Shown one piece after another: positions 16,230 to 25,823 of a stretch of 64,000 bases of DNA. The translations under genes and the position numbers were made by a program. Location of the stretch: assembly GCF_009931655.1 (NCBI RefSeq), contig NZ_CP047984.1, positions 4,901,850 to 4,965,849 on the forward strand, given 5' to 3'. Under the pieces are notes generated by a model. The model did no database searches, was not told the DNA's origin, and saw nothing but the letters and a program-made list of their open reading frames with translations. Positions within the stretch are counted from its first letter, which is position 1; every line of letters starts with the position of its first letter. Source of the DNA: Pontibacter russatus (GTDB taxonomy: Bacteria > Bacteroidota > Bacteroidia > Cytophagales > Hymenobacteraceae).

Positions 16230-18098
16230 ATGGCAGAGTTAGCGCACAACAATAACTACAACGAAGACAGCATCCGGTCATTGGAGCCGCGCGAGCACAT
16301 CCGGCTGCGGCCCGGCATGTACATCGGCAAACTAGGCGACGGTTCCTCAGCGGACGACGGGATCTATATACTGGTGAAAGAGGTGATCGACAACTCCATC
16401 GATGAACACGTGATGGGGCACGGCAAAACCATCGAGGTCAAAATCTCCGACCACCGCGTGCAGGTGCGGGACTATGGCCGTGGCATTCCGCTGGGCAAGG
16501 TGATCGACTGCGTGAGCAAGATAAACACCGGCGGTAAGTACGACAGCAAGGCTTTCCAGAAGTCGGTGGGGCTGAATGGCGTGGGTACGAAGGCGGTGAA
16601 CGCCCTCTCCAGCCACTTCCGGGTGCAGTCGGTGCGCGACGGGCAGATGAAGGTGGCCGAGTTTGAGCAGGGGGTGCTGACGCAGGATTTTGAACTGCAG
16701 GAGACGAACCAGCGCAACGGCACGCTCACCTCGTTTGTGCCGGACGAGGCGATCTTCAGGAGTTTTCAGTTCAACCCGGACTACCTCGAGAACCAGATAT
16801 GGAACTACGTGTACCTGAACGCTGGCCTCACCATCAACTTCAACGGCAAGAAGTTCTACTCAGAGAACGGCCTGCTGGACCTGCTGCGCAACAAGGCGGA
16901 CGAGGAGAGCATGCGCTACCCGATCATCCACCTGAAGGGGGAGGATATTGAGCTAGCCTTAACTCACGGCAACGATTACGGCGAAGAATATTACTCCTTC
17001 GTGAACGGGCAGTACACCACCATGGGCGGCACGCACCTGGCGGCCTTCCGGGAGGCGATCGTGAAGACGGTGCGCGATTTCTACAAGAAAGACTACGATG
17101 CCGCTGATATACGGGCCTCTATTGTGGGTGCTATTTCGCTGCGCGTGCAGGAGCCGGTGTTTGAGTCGCAGACCAAGACAAAGCTGGGCTCTATTGACAT
17201 GGGACCCGACGGACCGGCGGTGCGCGCCTATATAAACGACTTCGTAAAAGAGCACCTCGACAACTACCTCCACAAGAACCCCTCAACAGCCGAGGCGCTT
17301 AAGAAGCGCGTGGAGCAGAGCGAAAGGGAGCGTAAGGATATGGCGGGCGTGAAGAAGCTGGCGAACCAGCGCGCCAAAAAAGCGAACCTGCACAACCGCA
17401 AGCTCCGCGACTGCCGCCTGCACTTCAACGAGGACAAGCACGAGAACGCGCTGCTTTCCACCCTGTTCATCACCGAGGGAGACTCGGCGAGCGGGTCCAT
17501 CACCAAGTCGCGCAACGTGGACACCGAGGCGGTCTTTAGCTTGCGCGGCAAGCCGCTGAACTGCTTTGGCCTGAAGAAGAAGGTGGTATATGAGAACGAG
17601 GAGTTTAACCTGCTGCAGCACGCCCTCAACATCGAGGAAGGCCTGGAGGGGCTGCGCTATAACCGCGTGGTGGTAGCCACTGACGCGGATGTGGACGGCA
17701 TGCACATCCGGTTGCTGCTGCTCACTTTTTTCCTGCAGTTTTTCCCCGATCTGGTGAAAAACGGCCACGTGTATATACTGGAGACGCCGCTGTTCCGGGT
17801 GCGCAACAAGAAGGAGACGATCTATTGCTACAACGAGACCGAGAAGCAGGAGGCCATCAACAAACTAGGCAAGCGTCCGGAGATTACGCGCTTCAAGGGT
17901 TTGGGTGAGATCTCACCGGACGAGTTCGGAAAGTTTATCGGCGACAATATCAAGCTGAAGCCGGTGATCCTGCACAAAGACACGACGATACAGAAAATCC
18001 TGAGCTACTATATGGGCAAGAACACGCCCGAGCGCCAGAGTTTCATCATCGACAACCTGAAGATTGAGAAAGACATAGTGGAAGAAGTGTATGCATAA
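16230..18098 (+). CDS. parE: DNA topoisomerase IV subunit B
   Basis: 622 residues; ATPase subunit of the decatenating type II topoisomerase. The GHKL ATPase has EVIDNSIDEH, the RDYGRGIPLG loop, TGGKYD and VGLNGVGTKAVNAL. The transducer is followed by the Toprim domain with ITEGDSASG and ATDADVDGMHIR. The ending RPEITRFKGLGEI is the usual ParE/GyrB C-terminal signature. I chose the ATG at 16230 (MAELAHNNN) over an upstream TTG. The stop overlaps the start of parC by eight bases, so the two are co-translated. Adjacency to an A subunit with its own C-terminal propeller favours ParE over GyrB. Confidence 0.93.
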   Translation: MAELAHNNNYNEDSIRSLEPREHIRLRPGMYIGKLGDGSSADDGIYILVKEVIDNSIDEHVMGHGKTIEVKISDHRVQVRDYGRGIPLGKVIDCVSKINTGGKYDSKAFQKSVGLNGVGTKAVNALSSHFRVQSVRDGQMKVAEFEQGVLTQDFELQETNQRNGTLTSFVPDEAIFRSFQFNPDYLENQIWNYVYLNAGLTINFNGKKFYSENGLLDLLRNKADEESMRYPIIHLKGEDIELALTHGNDYGEEYYSFVNGQYTTMGGTHLAAFREAIVKTVRDFYKKDYDAADIRASIVGAISLRVQEPVFESQTKTKLGSIDMGPDGPAVRAYINDFVKEHLDNYLHKNPSTAEALKKRVEQSERERKDMAGVKKLANQRAKKANLHNRKLRDCRLHFNEDKHENALLSTLFITEGDSASGSITKSRNVDTEAVFSLRGKPLNCFGLKKKVVYENEEFNLLQHALNIEEGLEGLRYNRVVVATDADVDGMHIRLLLLTFFLQFFPDLVKNGHVYILETPLFRVRNKKETIYCYNETEKQEAINKLGKRPEITRFKGLGEISPDEFGKFIGDNIKLKPVILHKDTTIQKILSYYMGKNTPERQSFIIDNLKIEKDIVEEVYA

Positions 18099-20844
18099 CG
18101 AGGAGTTGAACAACGAAGAATTAAATCACGAAGACGAATTGGAGGTCACCTTTTCCGATGGCGGGGGCGAACTGATCCACAACGTGACGCCCGTGGCCGG
18201 CCTTTATGAAAACTGGTTCCTCGACTATGCTTCCTATGTGATTCTGGAGCGTGCGGTGCCAGCCATCGAAGACGGCCTGAAGCCGGTGCAGCGGCGCATC
18301 CTGCACGCCATGAAAGAGATGGACGACGGCCGCTTCAACAAGGTAGCCAACGTGATCGGGCAGACGATGCAGTACCACCCGCACGGCGACGCCTCCATCG
18401 GCGATGCCATGGTGAACCTGGGGCAGAAGGATTTGCTCATCGAGACGCAGGGCAACTGGGGCGATGTGCGCACCGGCGACAGTGCGGCGGCCCCTCGCTA
18501 TATAGAGGCGCGCCTTTCGAAATTTGCCCTGGATGTGGTCTTCAACCCGCAGACAACGCAGTGGCAGCTGAGCTACGACGGCCGCAAAAACGAGCCAGTC
18601 ACGCTGCCTGTGAAATTCCCGCTGCTGCTGGCGCAGGGCGTGGAAGGCATCGCCGTGGGTTTGTCCACGAAGATTATGCCGCACAACTTCCGCGAGCTAA
18701 TCAAAGCTTCCATCGATGTGCTGAAGGGGCGCAACACGCAGCTCCTGCCGGACTTCCCGAACGGGGGGCTGGTGGATGTGACAAACTACAACGCCGGTAT
18801 GCGCGGGGGCAGAATCCGCATGCGCGCCACCATCGAAAAGGAAGACAAAACGATGCTCGTCATCCGGGACGTGCCCTATGGCATCACCACCACCGGCCTG
18901 ATGGAGTCTATCGTGAAGGCGAGCGAGAACAACAAGATCAAGATCAAGAAGGTGATCGACAACACGGCGGCCGATGTAGAAATACAGGTACACTTGCCGC
19001 CCGGTGTTTCCCCGGACCTAACCATTGATGCGCTGTATGCCTTCACCGACTGTGAGGTAGCCATATCTCCGAATACCTGCGTCATCATCAACGACAAGCC
19101 ACACTTCCTGAACGTGGACGAGTTGCTGCGCATCTCCACCTTCAAAACGGTGGACCTGCTGAAGCGCGAGCTGGAGATACGCAAAGCCGAGCTGGAGGAC
19201 AAGTGGCATCATTCTTCCCTGGAGCGGATTTTCATCGAGAACCGCATCTACCGCGACATTGAAGAGTGCGAGACGTGGGAGGCGGTGCTGAACGCCATAG
19301 ACAAAGGGCTGGACCCCTTCAAGCCGCTGCTGCGACGCGAGGTAACGGAAGAGGACATTGTGCGGCTGACGGAGATCCGGATCAAGCGCATCTCGAAATA
19401 CGACTCCTTTAAGGCTGATGAATATATAAAGAAGCTGGAAGAGGAGATGGCCGAGGTGGACGATCACCTGGCGCACCTTATCCGCTATGCCATTTCATAT
19501 TTCGAGGGGCTGCTGAAGAAGTACGGGCAGGGCCGTGAGCGCAGAACACAGCTGAAGACGTTTGATGTGATTAACGCGCAGAACGTGGCCATTGCCAACC
19601 AGAAACTATATATGAACGCTAAAGACGGCTTCATCGGCACTGGCCTGCGCAAAGACGAGTTCGTGTGCGACTGCTCCGACATGGACGACATCATCGTGTT
19701 CCGCAAAGACGGCAAGTTTATGGTGACGAAGGTGGCGGAGAAAACCTTTGTCGGCAAAGACATTATCATGGCCGGTGTATATAACAAGAACGACGAGCAC
19801 ATGGTGTACAACATGATTTACCTGGACGGTAAGTCCGGTGTGTCGTATGCCAAGCGTTTCTCTGTCAAATCCGTTACCCGCGACAAGGAATATGACCTGA
19901 CTAAGGGAGAGAAAGGCTCTAAAGTGCATTACCTGACGGCCAACCCGAACTCAGAGTCAGAGGTGGTGACCATCAACCTGTCGCCCCAGTCCTCGGCGCG
20001 CGTGAAAGTGCTGGATTATGATTTTGCGGAGTTGATGATCAAGGGCAAGGGCTCCAACGGCAACATCGTGACCAAGTACCCGGTGAAGAAAGTGGTGCAG
20101 AAAAGCCTGGGCGAGTCGACGCTGGGCGGCCGCGAGATATACTACGACGAAGTGATCGGGCGCCTCAACACCGAAGGCCGCGGGCGCTACCTGGGCTCCT
20201 TCAACACCGACGACACCATCCTGGTGGTGTATGAAGACGGCAGCTACGAGCTGACCTCCTTTGACCTGGCGAACCACTATACCGTGGAGAAGATCAAGGT
20301 GCTACAGAAGTACGACCCGGAACTGATTATATCGGCCATATATTACGAAGGCGACAATAAAACCTACTATGTGAAGCGTTTCAAAGTGGAGACTTCCACG
20401 GTAGGCAAGCGTTTTGCCTTCATCCCGGAGACCAAGGGCTCCCGTTTAGAAGCTGTTTCCACACATCCGGAGCCGCTGGCGAGCATCTCCTTAAAGCGCG
20501 ACCGCCGCGGTGAGAAGGAGACGGAGAAGCTGCTGCTGAGTGAGTTCATCGATGTGAAAGGCTGGAAGGCGCTGGGTAATAAACTGAACTATTACAAGGT
20601 GCTGGATGTGGCCTTGCCCAGGATGGCGGCAGTGGACCACCCGGAGGATGAGAAGGCGAAGGGAAAGAGGGCGGCTCCCCGAAAGGGACCGGCCGCCGTG
20701 CCCGCTGAGCTTAAGGAACTTGCAGAAGAAGCCGCCCGAAGCAGCAGCATCCAACCTCCCGAAGCCGATAACGTAGAACCCGGTATGGAGGATGACACGG
20801 AGATGAGGGCGTTGAAGCGAAAAAAACAATTGGATCTTTTTTAG
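18091..20844 (+). CDS. parC: DNA topoisomerase IV subunit A
   Basis: 917 residues; DNA cleavage-rejoining subunit paired with ParE. The winged-helix core has LKPVQRRILHAM and YHPHGDASIGDAM, with the catalytic tyrosine in AAAPRYIEARLS. A coiled-coil tower region (LEDKWHHSSLERIFIENRIY) follows, then a C-terminal beta-propeller from about residue 500 and a low-complexity acidic/basic tail ending KRKKQLDLF. At the place of the quinolone-contact serine (after HGD) there is alanine, followed by serine; the acidic contact residue is aspartate. It shares an eight-base overlap with parE. Confidence 0.92.
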   Translation: MHNEELNNEELNHEDELEVTFSDGGGELIHNVTPVAGLYENWFLDYASYVILERAVPAIEDGLKPVQRRILHAMKEMDDGRFNKVANVIGQTMQYHPHGDASIGDAMVNLGQKDLLIETQGNWGDVRTGDSAAAPRYIEARLSKFALDVVFNPQTTQWQLSYDGRKNEPVTLPVKFPLLLAQGVEGIAVGLSTKIMPHNFRELIKASIDVLKGRNTQLLPDFPNGGLVDVTNYNAGMRGGRIRMRATIEKEDKTMLVIRDVPYGITTTGLMESIVKASENNKIKIKKVIDNTAADVEIQVHLPPGVSPDLTIDALYAFTDCEVAISPNTCVIINDKPHFLNVDELLRISTFKTVDLLKRELEIRKAELEDKWHHSSLERIFIENRIYRDIEECETWEAVLNAIDKGLDPFKPLLRREVTEEDIVRLTEIRIKRISKYDSFKADEYIKKLEEEMAEVDDHLAHLIRYAISYFEGLLKKYGQGRERRTQLKTFDVINAQNVAIANQKLYMNAKDGFIGTGLRKDEFVCDCSDMDDIIVFRKDGKFMVTKVAEKTFVGKDIIMAGVYNKNDEHMVYNMIYLDGKSGVSYAKRFSVKSVTRDKEYDLTKGEKGSKVHYLTANPNSESEVVTINLSPQSSARVKVLDYDFAELMIKGKGSNGNIVTKYPVKKVVQKSLGESTLGGREIYYDEVIGRLNTEGRGRYLGSFNTDDTILVVYEDGSYELTSFDLANHYTVEKIKVLQKYDPELIISAIYYEGDNKTYYVKRFKVETSTVGKRFAFIPETKGSRLEAVSTHPEPLASISLKRDRRGEKETEKLLLSEFIDVKGWKALGNKLNYYKVLDVALPRMAAVDHPEDEKAKGKRAAPRKGPAAVPAELKELAEEAARSSSIQPPEADNVEPGMEDDTEMRALKRKKQLDLF

Positions 20845-20911
20845 GTCCTATATAGGGTGCCGCTTGCATAAGTCCATCCGATTCCGTAGCTTGTAGAGGG
20901 AGAGATGACGT

Positions 20912-21709
20912 ATGAAAAGACTTATCAGCATATATATAATTGCATGCCTTCTCTTGACGGTTGCATCTGCCCCTATGGCGAAAGGGGAGCCAGCCGCTGG
21001 CTACGAGCAACTGCTGCAACAGGCCCGGCAACTCCTGAACAGCTACAAAGACAGCGAGGCGCTGCAGCTATATGAACAGGTAATCTCCCTTGCACCGGAT
21101 AATTACGAGGCGCTTTGCAAAGCCAGTTTCCTGCACTGCCGCATCGGCGACCGATATTCAGACGAGACTTCGAAGATCAACCATTTCCTGAAAGCGAAGC
21201 AGTACGCGCAGCAGGCCTATGCCCTGAACCCGGATGATGCGGAGTCTAATTACGTGATGGCGCTCTCGACGGGCTATGAGGCGATGGTGGCCGGGCCCAG
21301 GCAGCGCCTGATCGACATCAACGAGGTGAAAAGTTTCGTGGATGCCGCTTTGGCGCGCGACAACCGGCACGCCGGCGCCTGGCACCTCATGGGCCGCTGG
21401 TACTTCAAGATGGCCAACCTGAACCTGGCCGAGAAGATCGCCTCCAAAATGCTTTTCGACGGGGTTTGCGGCGAGGCCACCAACGAGGCGGCAGCTAAGG
21501 CCCTGGAGAATGCGGTGGCCTATGCCCCCAACAACATCCAGTACTACTATGACCTCGCTTGTGTATATGCCGAGATGAAAGACGCCTCCTCCTGCAGAAA
21601 CACCTTGCAGAAAGCTATCTCCCTCAACTACCAGACGACAGAGGAGTTGGAGTTGAGCAGGCGCTGTAAACTGATGCTACAGGCGCAACAAAAGCAACAA
21701 AAGCTGTAA
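20912..21709 (+). CDS. Secreted TPR-repeat protein
   Basis: 265 residues with a cleavable signal peptide (IISIY-type hydrophobic core ending VASAPMAKG). The mature part consists of tetratricopeptide-like helices: YEQLLQQARQLLNSYKDSEA, LQLYEQVISLAPDNYEALCK, AQQAYALNPDDAESNYVMAL and later YYYDLACVYAEMKDASSC. The arrangement, with an inserted stretch around GPRQRLIDINEVKSFVDAAL and AWHLMGRWYFKMANL, resembles the RMD/FAM82-like TPR family. Such proteins act as scaffolds in the periplasm, but the partner is unknown. It starts 67 bases after parC and may share the transcript. A terminator follows. Confidence 0.8.
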   Translation: MKRLISIYIIACLLLTVASAPMAKGEPAAGYEQLLQQARQLLNSYKDSEALQLYEQVISLAPDNYEALCKASFLHCRIGDRYSDETSKINHFLKAKQYAQQAYALNPDDAESNYVMALSTGYEAMVAGPRQRLIDINEVKSFVDAALARDNRHAGAWHLMGRWYFKMANLNLAEKIASKMLFDGVCGEATNEAAAKALENAVAYAPNNIQYYYDLACVYAEMKDASSCRNTLQKAISLNYQTTEELELSRRCKLMLQAQQKQQKL

Positions 21710-21728
21710 ACCCATACAGCTATATACT

Positions 21729-21762
21729 AGCCTGCCCCCAACCGGTGGCAGGCTTTTTGTTT
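21729..21762 (+). terminator. Rho-independent terminator after TPR gene
   Basis: AGCCTGCC and GGCAGGCT form an 8-bp stem around a 10-base loop, followed by TTTTTGTTTT. It sits about 20 bases after the TPR gene stop and ends the parE-parC-TPR run. Confidence 0.85.
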
Positions 21763-21854
21763 TCTGGCTGCGGAAGCGGGTTAGTGGCGTTTGGTTAAAA
21801 AGTCTTAATTTAGCGCGTGGTAGTTGCTCCCTATAAAGTATAAGAAGGCCGTTG

Positions 21855-22934
21855 ATGGTGCGAGTGTCCAGATGCTTGTTGTTGGTATTGCCGGTGCTTT
21901 TCGCCTCCTGCAACCTAAAGGAGGGGAAAAGTGAAAAGATGGTGAACCTGCAAGAGGTGCGGCACGACCCGGAGGCGCAGCTTGCCAACCTGACGGCGGC
22001 CATCGGGCAAAATAGCCGCGACGGCAGCTTATATGCCCGCCGGGCGCTGGTATTGCTGCGCACGGGGCAGTTGCAACAGGCCCTGGATGACGCAGACATG
22101 GCCATAAGGCTGACGCGCAACGAGCCCTTCAGCCTTTTTGTGAAAGCGCAGGTGCTGCGGGCGCTGGGCAGGCCGGAGGAGGCATTGCCGCTGGCTCTGC
22201 AGGCCGAGCGCAACTCATATCAGAGTGCTTCGCTGTACGTGCTCTTAGGAGAGATGTACCTGGAGCGGGGAGCGTATCAGCAGGCGCGTTTGTACCTGAA
22301 CAAAGCGCAGGAGCTCGCCCCGGACGATGAATACGCTTTTTATTACAAAGGGCGCGTAGCGGAAGTAACCGGCGACACGGCCCAGGCGCTGAGACTTTAT
22401 CGCCTTGCTCTGAAGCAGGCACCAGCCTTTATGGAGCCGAAGCGCGAGCTTAGCGGGCTGCTGCTAGGGCAGCAACGGTTTGAGGAGGCGCGGCCCTATA
22501 TAACCACCGCCCTGAGCACGGATCCGGAGGAGGGGATGCTGTGGTACTACAGCGGCCTTGTGCTCCAGGCATCGGAAAAGCAGGACAGTGCGCTGGCGGC
22601 ATTTGCCAAAGCGGTTGCCCTGAACGACACCATTGCGGGGGCGCACTACTGGCTGGGGCTGCAACAGCACAAACTCGGCAACAACGAGGCGGCTATAGCG
22701 CATTTGGAAAAAGCTGAGGCCATATATAGCACCGAACCGAAATACCTGAGCACGCTGGCCAGTGCCTACGAGCGCACAGGTCAGTTCATGAATGCCTTAG
22801 AAGCCTACCAGCGCCTGGTGCAGGTCGCACCGGGCAACTCGTATGCTTATCAGGCCATCAGCCGCCTGAAATATAAAATTGCAAACCCAAGGCCTGCCAG
22901 CACAGTGGTACAGCAGGCACAGACAGAACAATAG
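21855..22934 (+). CDS. TPR-repeat lipoprotein
   Basis: 359 residues with a lipoprotein signal ending in LPVLFASC, so the cysteine near residue 18 should be lipidated. The rest is made of TPR units: ARRALVLLRTGQLQQALDDA, YVLLGEMYLERGAYQQARLY, AFYYKGRVAEVTGDTAQALR, LVLQASEKQDSALAAFAKAV, YWLGLQQHKLGNNEAAIAHL and LSTLASAYERTGQFMNALEA. It is probably a scaffold at the outer-membrane periplasmic face. ATG at 21855 is preferred over TTG at 21852. It ends three bases before thrS begins, so it is likely co-transcribed with the translation operon; functional meaning is unknown. Confidence 0.85.
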   Translation: MVRVSRCLLLVLPVLFASCNLKEGKSEKMVNLQEVRHDPEAQLANLTAAIGQNSRDGSLYARRALVLLRTGQLQQALDDADMAIRLTRNEPFSLFVKAQVLRALGRPEEALPLALQAERNSYQSASLYVLLGEMYLERGAYQQARLYLNKAQELAPDDEYAFYYKGRVAEVTGDTAQALRLYRLALKQAPAFMEPKRELSGLLLGQQRFEEARPYITTALSTDPEEGMLWYYSGLVLQASEKQDSALAAFAKAVALNDTIAGAHYWLGLQQHKLGNNEAAIAHLEKAEAIYSTEPKYLSTLASAYERTGQFMNALEAYQRLVQVAPGNSYAYQAISRLKYKIANPRPASTVVQQAQTEQ

Positions 22935-22937
22935 AGA

Positions 22938-24878
22938 ATGATGATCAACATTACACTGCCGGATGGTTCCACACGCGCTTATGAGCAAGGCGTGACGAGC
23001 TTGGAGATTGCGCAGAGCATCAGCGAGGGCCTTGCCCGCAACGTACTTGCCGCCAAAGTAAACGACACCGTTTGGGATTTGTCGCGCCCCATTAACGAGG
23101 ATGCACGGGTGCAACTGCTCACCTGGAACGATGACCTGGGAAAGAATACTTTCTGGCACTCTTCGGCCCACCTGCTGGCCGAGGCGCTGGAGGAGCTTTA
23201 TCCGGGCGTGAAATTTGGGATAGGCCCGCCGGTGGAGAACGGCTTTTACTACGACGTGGACCTGGGCGACCGTACGTTCTCCCAGGACGAATTTGCAAAG
23301 GTGGAGCAGAAGATGCTGGAACTGGCACGCAACAAGAGCGAGTTTACACGGCGCGAGGTATCAAAGGCGGAGGCGGTCGCCTACTTCACGGAGAAAGGCG
23401 ATGAGTACAAACTGGACCTGATCAAAGATCTGGCCGACGGCACCATCACCTTCTACGAGCAGGGCAACTTCGTGGACCTTTGCCGAGGGCCCCATATCCC
23501 CAACACGTCCTATATAAAAGCCGCTAAGCTTATGAACGTGGCCGGTGCCTACTGGCGCGGCGACGAGTCGCGGAAGCAGCTGACCCGTATATATGGCGTC
23601 ACGTTCCCGAAGCAGAAAGAACTGACAGAGTACCTGGAGCGCCTGGAGGAGGCCAAAAAACGCGACCACCGCAAGCTGGGCAAAGAACTGGAGTTGTTCG
23701 CCTTCTCCGAGAAAGTGGGTATGGGCCTGCCGCTGTGGCTGCCGAAGGGCACCCTGCTGCGCGAGCGCCTCGAGCAATTTATGCGCAAGGCGCAGATGCG
23801 CGCTGGCTACCAGCCGGTGGTGACGCCCCATATAGGCAGCAAAGAGTTATATGTCACCTCCGGCCACTACGAGAAGTACGGCGCCGACTCGTTCCAGCCG
23901 ATCAAGACGCCAAACGAAGGGGAGGAGTTCCTCCTGAAGCCCATGAACTGCCCGCACCACTGCGAGATATATAAAGTTCGCCCGCGTTCCTACAAAGAGC
24001 TGCCGGTGCGCCTGGCGGAGTTCGGCACCGTGTACCGCTACGAGCAGAGCGGTGAGCTGCACGGCCTGACCCGCGTGCGCGGCTTTACCCAGGACGACGC
24101 CCATATCTTCTGCCGCCCCGATCAGGTGAAGGAGGAATTCCTGAAAGTAATTGACCTGGTGCTGTATGTGTTCAAAGCCTTGGGCTTTGAGGACTACACC
24201 GCCCAGATATCGCTGCGCGACCCGGAGAACAAGCAGAAGTACATCGGGAGCGACGAGGTGTGGGAAAAAGCGGAGAGCGCCATCATAGAGGCCGCCGCCG
24301 AGAAAGGGCTGCGCACCGTAACCGAACTGGGGGAGGCTGCGTTTTACGGACCTAAGCTCGACTTCATGGTGAAGGATGCGCTGGGCCGCAAGTGGCAGCT
24401 TGGAACCATTCAGGTGGATTATAACTTACCGGAGCGGTTCCAGTTGGAGTACATCGGCGCTGATAACCAGCGGCATCGCCCGGTCATGATCCACCGCGCG
24501 CCCTTCGGCTCTTTGGAGCGCTTTGTGGCGGTGCTGATAGAGCACTGCGGCGGCAGTTTCCCGCTGTGGCTGAGCCCGGAGCAGTTTGCCATTCTGCCGA
24601 TATCCGAAAAGTACCAGGACTTTGCCCAGCAAGTGTATGAGCGCCTGCAGCAGGAGGACATCCGCGGCTTTGTGGACAACCGCGACGAGAAGATTGGCCG
24701 CAAGATCCGCGATGCGGAGGTGCGGAAGGTTTCCTTCATGCTGATTGTGGGGGAGAAGGAGCAGGAGAGCGGCTCTGTGTCGGTGCGCCGGCACGGGGAG
24801 GGCGACGTCGGCACCATGACCGTGGACGAGTTTATCGGGTTCTTCCAGGGCAAAGTTGCTGAGATACTGAACAAATAA
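22938..24878 (+). CDS. thrS: Threonyl-tRNA synthetase
   Basis: 646 residues, the usual length. It charges tRNA-Thr. Domains in order: TGS (ITLPDGSTRAYEQGVTSLEI, 1-60), second-additional editing domain with HSSAHLLAEAL and the later histidine-cysteine motif in FVDLCRGPHIP, class II catalytic core with LKPMNCPHHCEIY, RLAEFGTVYRYEQSGELHGL and TRVRGFTQDDAHIFC, and a C-terminal anticodon-binding domain (YQDFAQQVYERLQQEDIRGF). MMINITL at 22938 gives the start; the second ATG is equally possible. It heads the conserved thrS-infC-rpmI-rplT order. Confidence 0.97.
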   Translation: MMINITLPDGSTRAYEQGVTSLEIAQSISEGLARNVLAAKVNDTVWDLSRPINEDARVQLLTWNDDLGKNTFWHSSAHLLAEALEELYPGVKFGIGPPVENGFYYDVDLGDRTFSQDEFAKVEQKMLELARNKSEFTRREVSKAEAVAYFTEKGDEYKLDLIKDLADGTITFYEQGNFVDLCRGPHIPNTSYIKAAKLMNVAGAYWRGDESRKQLTRIYGVTFPKQKELTEYLERLEEAKKRDHRKLGKELELFAFSEKVGMGLPLWLPKGTLLRERLEQFMRKAQMRAGYQPVVTPHIGSKELYVTSGHYEKYGADSFQPIKTPNEGEEFLLKPMNCPHHCEIYKVRPRSYKELPVRLAEFGTVYRYEQSGELHGLTRVRGFTQDDAHIFCRPDQVKEEFLKVIDLVLYVFKALGFEDYTAQISLRDPENKQKYIGSDEVWEKAESAIIEAAAEKGLRTVTELGEAAFYGPKLDFMVKDALGRKWQLGTIQVDYNLPERFQLEYIGADNQRHRPVMIHRAPFGSLERFVAVLIEHCGGSFPLWLSPEQFAILPISEKYQDFAQQVYERLQQEDIRGFVDNRDEKIGRKIRDAEVRKVSFMLIVGEKEQESGSVSVRRHGEGDVGTMTVDEFIGFFQGKVAEILNK

Positions 24879-24942
24879 GGGAAGTTGTTTTCATTTTGAT
24901 GTATTAATTGCGATATTCGCACTTTGATTATAAAACTAAATT

Positions 24943-24959
24943 AAGGAGGTAAAACTATA
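24943..24959 (+). promoter_or_regulatory. infC: Shine-Dalgarno site and AUA start of infC
   Basis: AAGGAGG at 24943-24949 is a full Shine-Dalgarno site, rare in this window, and lies seven bases before ATA at 24957. An in-frame TAA at 24942-24944 rules out any earlier start; the next candidate is GTG at 24996, which is too far from the site. Confidence 0.75.
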
Positions 24960-25520
24960 GCTACTCAAAACAGGCGCTACATCCCACGTGGTAAAGTGGA
25001 GGAGCCATACAAAGTCAATGAAAAAATAACTGCCAGGGAAGTCAGGGTGGTTGGAGACAATGTAGAGCAGGGCGTGTACTCGACAAGAGACGCGCAGCGA
25101 ATGGCCAATGAGCAGAATCTTGACCTGGTTGAGATTTCGCCGACAGCTAATCCTCCGGTGTGCCGCATCATCGACTACTCGAAATTCAAGTACGAGCAGA
25201 AGAAGAAGACGCGCGAGATGAAGGCGAAAGCCCAGAAGGTGGTTATCAAGGAAATCCGTTTCGGTCCCAACACCGACGACCACGACTTTGAGTTTAAGCT
25301 CAAGCACGCCAAAGGCTTCCTCGAGAGCGGTTTTAAGGTGAAGTCATACGTGCATTTCGTAGGCAGGTCTATTGTGTTTAAGGAGAGAGGGGAGATTCTG
25401 CTTCTCAAGTTTGCACAGGCCCTGGAAGATGTGGCGAAGGTAGAGCAACTGCCGAAACTGGAGGGAAAGCGGATGTTCCTGATTCTTTCTCCGAAGGCGG
25501 CTGCACCTGCCAAGAAGTAA
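24957..25520 (+). CDS. infC: Translation initiation factor IF-3
   Basis: 187 residues if it starts at the ATA at 24957, giving ATQNRRYIPRGKVEEPYKVN after the initiator. The N-domain has the typical VNEKITAREVRVVGDN and LDLVEISPTANPPVCRIIDY, followed by the lysine-rich linker (KYEQKKKTREMKAKAQK) and the C-domain (VVIKEIRFGPNTDDHDFEFK). IF-3 discriminates against non-AUG starts, and infC of E. coli uses AUU to make its own synthesis self-limiting. AUA here would serve the same feedback. The GTG at 24996 would drop the conserved N-terminal lead and has no ribosome site. Confidence 0.93.
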   Translation: MATQNRRYIPRGKVEEPYKVNEKITAREVRVVGDNVEQGVYSTRDAQRMANEQNLDLVEISPTANPPVCRIIDYSKFKYEQKKKTREMKAKAQKVVIKEIRFGPNTDDHDFEFKLKHAKGFLESGFKVKSYVHFVGRSIVFKERGEILLLKFAQALEDVAKVEQLPKLEGKRMFLILSPKAAAPAKK

Positions 25521-25544
25521 ATTTTCTAAATCAATTATATAACC

Positions 25545-25739
25545 ATGCCAAAAGTAAAAACTAAATCTGGTGCAAAGAAGCGTTTTTCTTTGACGGGTAC
25601 TGGCAAAATCAAGCGCAAGCACGCTTACAAAAGCCATATCCTGACCAAGAAAACGACGAAGCAGAAGCGTAACCTTACTCATGTGGGCCTTGTTAGCGCA
25701 GCTGACACCGACAGAGTAAAAGCCATGCTCAACATTTAA
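25545..25739 (+). CDS. rpmI: 50S ribosomal protein L35
   Basis: 64 residues, very basic, with the L35 signature MPKVKTKSGAKKRFSLTGTG and later KRNLTHVGLVSAAD. It binds 23S rRNA in the large subunit. It lies 24 bases after infC in the standard infC-rpmI-rplT order. Confidence 0.96.
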   Translation: MPKVKTKSGAKKRFSLTGTGKIKRKHAYKSHILTKKTTKQKRNLTHVGLVSAADTDRVKAMLNI

Positions 25740-25823
25740 TTATTTCAGGTTAATTATCAGTACGAACCAAGTGCCTGGTTTTTTAAAGATTCAATAATCA
25801 CCAGTCGCTAAAACTCACAAGAA

